64,000 nt of DNA from Chryseobacterium suipulveris (GTDB taxonomy: Bacteria; Bacteroidota; Bacteroidia; Flavobacteriales; Weeksellaceae): positions 2,319,501-2,383,500 of the forward strand of contig NZ_CP094532.1 in the NCBI RefSeq assembly GCF_022811685.1, written 5' to 3'. The notes beneath the pieces were generated by a model. The model did no database searches. It was not told the DNA's origin and saw nothing but the letters and a program-made list of their open reading frames with translations. Shown piece by piece: positions 60,800-64,000 of the stretch. The stretch's first letter is position 1. Each line of letters opens with the position of its first letter. The translations under genes and the position numbers were made by a program.

Positions 60800-61853
60800 A
60801 ACAAATAAAATATTCAGAAGAAAGAGTTTTTGGGCGGGTTTATTACTTGCCCAATTTCTTTTGTTTTTTGTACTGTCAAAAGTGCCGACGGCGGTTTACA
60901 AATTTGAAAATTTCTTTGAGTTTCAGAAAGGTCTCCATCAAAAGTTATTTTCATTTTTACCGTTTTCTGTGGGCGATGTGTTCTATGTTCTGCTGGGAAT
61001 TGTAACGGTTTTTCTCATCATTAAAATTATTAATAAAAAAAGCAGAAATTCAGGTTTGATTAAGTTTTTGGTATTGTTAAATGTGCTCTATTTCACCTAC
61101 CAGATATTTTGGGGAATGCTTTATTTTCAAAAGCCGCTGATCGAAAAACTTCCGCAGAAAGAACCTGATGTTGAAGCAATGAAAGCTTTAGCTTTGAAGT
61201 ACCTCGAACAATGCAAACAAACCAGGTATTTAGTTGACGAGGACCGATACGGCGTTTTTAAAGTGTATCGAAAAAAGGCGCTAAAATCTGAAATTCTGAA
61301 GCAGCAAGCCGTACTTCCACAATTTATTAATGATAAAAAAGCGGGCGTAATCAATTCCTTCAAACCCAGTTTATTTAAAGGCGTGATGAGCTACACGGGA
61401 ATTTTGGGATACTACAACCCGTTTACCGCGGAAGCGAACTACAATTCGGAACTGCCGTCGACTTATCTTCCGTTCACACTCGCGCACGAAAGCGCGCACC
61501 AGCTCGGGTATGCGCGTGAGCAGGAAGCAAACTTTATCGGCTACCTGATCGGGAAAAATTCAACCAACGACGAGTTGCGGTACAGCACGGAATATTTTGT
61601 CTTAAAATCTTTACTGAACGCCATAGCAAGCGAAGATGAAAAATTCGTAAAATCAATCATCAACCAATATTCTGAGGAAATGAAACGGGACCGATTTGCC
61701 GAAAGAATGTTTAACAGGCGACATGCTGGTTTCCTCGATGCGTTTTTCGGATTCACCAACGACCTTTTCCTGAAAAGCAATCAGCAGGAAGGAAGTGTCA
61801 CGTATTCGTACTTCGTGGATTTACTCCTTCGATACGAATCTTCAGCTCAATAG
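60789..61853 (+). CDS. DUF3810 family membrane protein with metallopeptidase-like motif
   Basis: A 354-residue protein. Three N-terminal hydrophobic segments (GLLLAQFLLFFVLSKVP, FSVGDVFYVLLGIVTVFLIIKII, FLVLLNVLYFTYQIFWGMLYF), then a soluble domain with THE-type zinc motif LAHESAHQLGYAREQEANFIGYLIG near residue 230, which looks like an HExxH gluzincin site with a second Glu. This fits DUF3810, common in Bacteroidota, function unknown. The only reasonable start is GTG at 60789, overlapping the transporter stop by 11 bases; no ATG occurs in the first 100 residues. Confidence 0.85.
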   Translation: MAIKTNKIFRRKSFWAGLLLAQFLLFFVLSKVPTAVYKFENFFEFQKGLHQKLFSFLPFSVGDVFYVLLGIVTVFLIIKIINKKSRNSGLIKFLVLLNVLYFTYQIFWGMLYFQKPLIEKLPQKEPDVEAMKALALKYLEQCKQTRYLVDEDRYGVFKVYRKKALKSEILKQQAVLPQFINDKKAGVINSFKPSLFKGVMSYTGILGYYNPFTAEANYNSELPSTYLPFTLAHESAHQLGYAREQEANFIGYLIGKNSTNDELRYSTEYFVLKSLLNAIASEDEKFVKSIINQYSEEMKRDRFAERMFNRRHAGFLDAFFGFTNDLFLKSNQQEGSVTYSYFVDLLLRYESSAQ

Positions 61854-61856
61854 TGT

Positions 61857-61889
61857 AAAAAAAGAATCGCATCTTGCGATACGATTCTA
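61857..61889 (-). terminator. hairpin downstream of the DUF3810 gene
   Basis: Arms AGAATCG / CGATTCT. On the minus strand a run of seven T follows, so it stops transcription coming from the right; on the plus strand it lacks a T tract. Confidence 0.55.
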
Positions 61890-62259
61890 AAAACACAAAT
61901 GATGAAAAAAAATTTATTGCCTCCATAACAACAGGGGTCATTATTTCAGCGATGTAAAAGTAACACTAATATTTCTAATTTCAAAATTATTTTTTCAAAT
62001 ATGTAGAAAATTATCTACAAAGTTAGTTTTGGTTTTTCATTCATCAGATTTTGATTATCTTTTTATGTTTTATAAAAGATAGCAACATATATCAGTAATG
62101 ATTAGTCCCGTTTGTTACCAATAAAGACAAAAAAAAGCAATCCTTGAAATAGCAATAATTTACTTTAATGACGATACTTTTTTGGAATCCTAAAACAAAT
62201 GAACCGAAATCAACATAATCAAAAAAAATAGACAATTTCACCACGGTCTATCTTAAACA
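61890..62259. other. gene-free AT-rich stretch
   Basis: About 370 very AT-rich bases without a supported gene, RNA or repeat. Confidence 0.5.
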
Positions 62260-62305
62260 AAAAATTCCAACATTTAGTTGGAATTTTGTAGCGAAGACGG
62301 GAGTA
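62258..62305 (-). other. tRNA 3'-end fragment with terminator, candidate attachment site
   Basis: Read on the minus strand: ...CCCGTCTTCGCTAC (62287-62300), which looks like the T-stem/acceptor 3' end of a tRNA without the rest of the tRNA, followed at once by a terminator AAAATTCCAAC / GTTGGAATTTT (62260-62286). A 3' tRNA fragment with its native downstream terminator is what integration of an element into a tRNA gene leaves at one end. The element would extend to the right. Confidence 0.45.
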
Positions 62306-62441
62306 TCTTTATATCACAATAAAACACAGTAAATAATTAAAAAACAGATTATTAGCGGTTTATGAAATTTTATAACCAATCAAAAACCAATAGATATGTT
62401 TAGATAATCCCTGTTTTAGTCCCTGATTTTTTAAGTAGGGA
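62306..62441. other. AT-rich boundary region left of the methylase/nuclease genes
   Basis: No gene. At 62418-62443 an inverted repeat AGTCCCT / AGGGACT overlaps the stop codon of the next gene and may end its transcript. Confidence 0.5.
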
Positions 62442-63047
62442 CTAATTTTGATTATTTGTAAAGTCAAAAATCAAATGCTTAAGAATTCCAATTTTGGAAT
62501 GATTGGATTCATAATAGGATTTTATAAGATTGTGAGATTCAAGGTTTAGCACTTCAGAGTTTCTTTTATCTTTTATTAAAAGAGAGTTAATCCCGTTTTT
62601 AGTTTCGTCAGCATTACCTTCAAGTAAATACCCTAACATACAACCCATTGGATATTTTTCAGAAAGATACCTTTGCATTCCTTCCTTGATATAAGATCTT
62701 TTCAGTTTGGAGTCTTTTTCTTTTAGTCTTTTAGCTTCCATGTAGTAATGAAACCTTTGCTCTTTCCATATTTTAAAGTAAACGAAATCAATTCTCGGTA
62801 ATTTATCTGCAAAACCTTTTGTCTGATTTTCTGCATTAGAAAACAGCTTATTTTCAGTTTTACAAGTAATGCCTTTATCTATAGAAAATTGACTTTCATT
62901 GACATAATAACATAATAATTCTGAAAAATCATTTTCAAGCCAATCGGTTTGATATTTCTTTTCTACAATGGCTAAATTGTATGCATTAACAACTAATTCT
63001 ATACAATCATCCTCAAAAGCCCTTCTGTAAATCTCACTAAGCTTCAT
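62442..63047 (-). CDS. PD-(D/E)XK nuclease-like protein of a restriction locus
   Basis: A 201-residue protein, Lys/Glu/Asn-rich. Residues about 80-115 contain RIDFVYFKIWKEQRFHYYMEAKRLKE: an Asp at the end of one strand and E-x-K (MEAK) on the next, the core of a PD-(D/E)XK nuclease. After it QRYLSEKYPMGCMLGYLLEG forms a helix-strand pair consistent with this fold. Its ATG overlaps the stop of the methylase-like gene by 11 bases, so it is probably the cleaving partner or an accessory of a restriction-type defence system. Codon use is more AT-rich than in the rest of the window. Confidence 0.6.
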   Translation of the reverse strand: MKLSEIYRRAFEDDCIELVVNAYNLAIVEKKYQTDWLENDFSELLCYYVNESQFSIDKGITCKTENKLFSNAENQTKGFADKLPRIDFVYFKIWKEQRFHYYMEAKRLKEKDSKLKRSYIKEGMQRYLSEKYPMGCMLGYLLEGNADETKNGINSLLIKDKRNSEVLNLESHNLIKSYYESNHSKIGILKHLIFDFTNNQN

Positions 63048-64000
63048 CGTGTACTCCGTTTAAAATTTCAAGAATTAATTCGGAGGCATCTTCAAAAGCC
63101 ATTGATTGAGACCAAAATCTACGTTGATTAGGACGAATGATATAAATGTCATCCCCTCTTTTGTAATTGAGTTTTTTTCTGAAATATATGTTTTTCGCTT
63201 TCTGTTCCCACAAATATTGGTCAAGTCTCATTAATTCATCACCAATGTTTTCATTAGAGATAGAAATTTCTTTTTTAGTTTTCTCGTGGGATATTTTTAT
63301 CATCATCAAAGGCGATGATTTTAAACCTTTTAGATTGTAAACAGTTGCATTTGCAAATACATTTTGTCCTTCAAGAAATTCATTGAGTTCTGAAGATATT
63401 ATTTGAGCGTATTCTTCAGGTTGTTTTTCGGTCGCAGGTAAAATTGCTTTTGACTTTTCCTGATTATGAAATAAATCTAAGTTATACAATATTGCATCTG
63501 ATACTAATACTTTTTCATATTCTTCAAAGTTGAAACCATTAAGAATTGTAGAATCAATATTTTCATTAATGAAATTTTTCAAATCCTGTTCTTCAAAATC
63601 ATTATTTAAAAAAGATTTTGATTTCATTTTGATTAAAAGTTCTTTTGTAGCCTCTATAATCTTCAATCCTTGTTCATCATTTAACGAAAAAGGAATTGAC
63701 AAATATTCATTCTTCATTATTTGCTCGCGTTCAATTCCATACGATGAAATTGTCATAAACAAATAATAAGTGCTAAATTTTGAATTGAAAAAACTCAATA
63801 ACTTATAAAGCTCATCAATTTTACTTTCATTTGTGTAAAAGCCATAAACACCATCTCTAAACGAACATTGATTTTCAATAAATGAAGCACAAACACTATT
63901 GTTTTCAAGACCTTTCTTTAAAATAATGTGAGGATTAATATATGCGTCAATATCTCCCAATCTTCTAAAAGCAGTTAATTGTTCAATTTCTGTAATGTTA
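63037..64000 (-). CDS. C-terminal part of a DNA methylase/restriction-type protein, 5' end beyond window
   Basis: An open frame of 320 codons that runs off the right edge without a start; the earliest in-window start-like codon (TTG at 63960) is internal. Visible: AFRRLGDIDAYINPHIILKKGLENN, SFRDGVYGFYTNESKIDELYKLLSFFNSKFSTYYLFMTISSYGIEREQIMKNEYLSIPF, a pattern seen in the target-recognition region of Eco57I/type I-like N6-adenine methylases (choice of C-terminal border after the catalytic domain). The last 60 residues (YFRKKLNYKRGDDIYIIRPNQRRFWSQSMAFEDASELILEIL) form a separate small domain. The catalytic NPPY motif would lie upstream, outside the window, so methylase identity is an inference. 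Confidence 0.6.
   Translation of the reverse strand, partial: NITEIEQLTAFRRLGDIDAYINPHIILKKGLENNSVCASFIENQCSFRDGVYGFYTNESKIDELYKLLSFFNSKFSTYYLFMTISSYGIEREQIMKNEYLSIPFSLNDEQGLKIIEATKELLIKMKSKSFLNNDFEEQDLKNFINENIDSTILNGFNFEEYEKVLVSDAILYNLDLFHNQEKSKAILPATEKQPEEYAQIISSELNEFLEGQNVFANATVYNLKGLKSSPLMMIKISHEKTKKEISISNENIGDELMRLDQYLWEQKAKNIYFRKKLNYKRGDDIYIIRPNQRRFWSQSMAFEDASELILEILNGVHDEA

Noticed and set aside
1..64000. Intact tRNA or rRNA genes
   Set aside because: None recognised by eye on either strand; only the tRNA-like 3' fragment near 62290.

Overview
The window is a stretch of a Bacteroidota chromosome, most likely a flavobacterium of the Chryseobacterium/Kaistella type. The basis is: gliding/type IX secretion genes (gldB, gldC, porX), a protein with a type IX C-terminal sorting domain, a fused lpxC-fabZ gene, several TonB-dependent receptors with lipoprotein partners, -7 boxes of the TAnnTTTG type, and almost no Shine-Dalgarno sequences. 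No rRNA gene and no intact tRNA gene was seen.

Left part (1-19 kb): the 5' part of a secreted adhesin-like protein; a cbpA-cbpM chaperone pair; a FecA/BtuB-type TonB receptor; an operon of two antitoxin-like small proteins followed by an M1 aminopeptidase; thyA; a YefM-YoeB type toxin-antitoxin pair with its operator; a GreA-like protein; an alpha-amylase family lipoprotein; and a PhoR/PhoB-like two-component system transcribed away from a TonB receptor plus beta-helix lipoprotein. The intergenic region of that last unit carries 11-bp-phased direct repeats of the kind read by PhoB/OmpR regulators.

Middle part (19-40 kb): a barnase-like membrane-anchored RNase with its barstar, preceded by a 10-bp tandem repeat; nadE; an acetyltransferase; gldB and gldC; a type IX-secreted protein; a Cys/Met PLP enzyme; an ABC exporter; then a long minus-strand run of housekeeping genes (sucD, an LpxD-like gene, efp, lpxA, lpxC-fabZ, lpxD, an HD hydrolase). 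Divergent from it lies porX, with two tandem 18-bp palindromes in the shared upstream region. xthA and an unknown two-gene unit follow.

Nitrous oxide region (40-50 kb): two divergent cytochrome c lipoproteins, clade II nosZ, a membrane protein, nosL, nosD, nosF, nosY, a fasciclin lipoprotein, and, on the other strand, a Crp/Fnr regulator translationally coupled to a multi-helix membrane protein that resembles heme-copper oxidase subunit I. A palindrome TATGA-N6-TCATA occurs upstream of both the cytochromes and the fasciclin gene at the same distance from a -7 box, which suggests one regulon.

Right part (50-64 kb): ppk1; a cobalamin riboswitch followed by a BtuB-like receptor and a BtuG-like beta-propeller lipoprotein; a CCA-adding enzyme; gtrA; a structured element found repeatedly in flavobacterial genomes; an acyltransferase; a FucP-family sugar transporter; and a DUF3810 metallopeptidase-like protein. 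From about 62.3 kb the base composition is visibly more AT-rich. A fragment that looks like a tRNA 3' end with its terminator sits at that boundary, followed by a methylase-like gene (cut by the window edge) and an overlapping PD-(D/E)XK-like gene. I read this as the left end of an integrated defence element. Several families of dispersed intergenic repeats are spread over the whole window.
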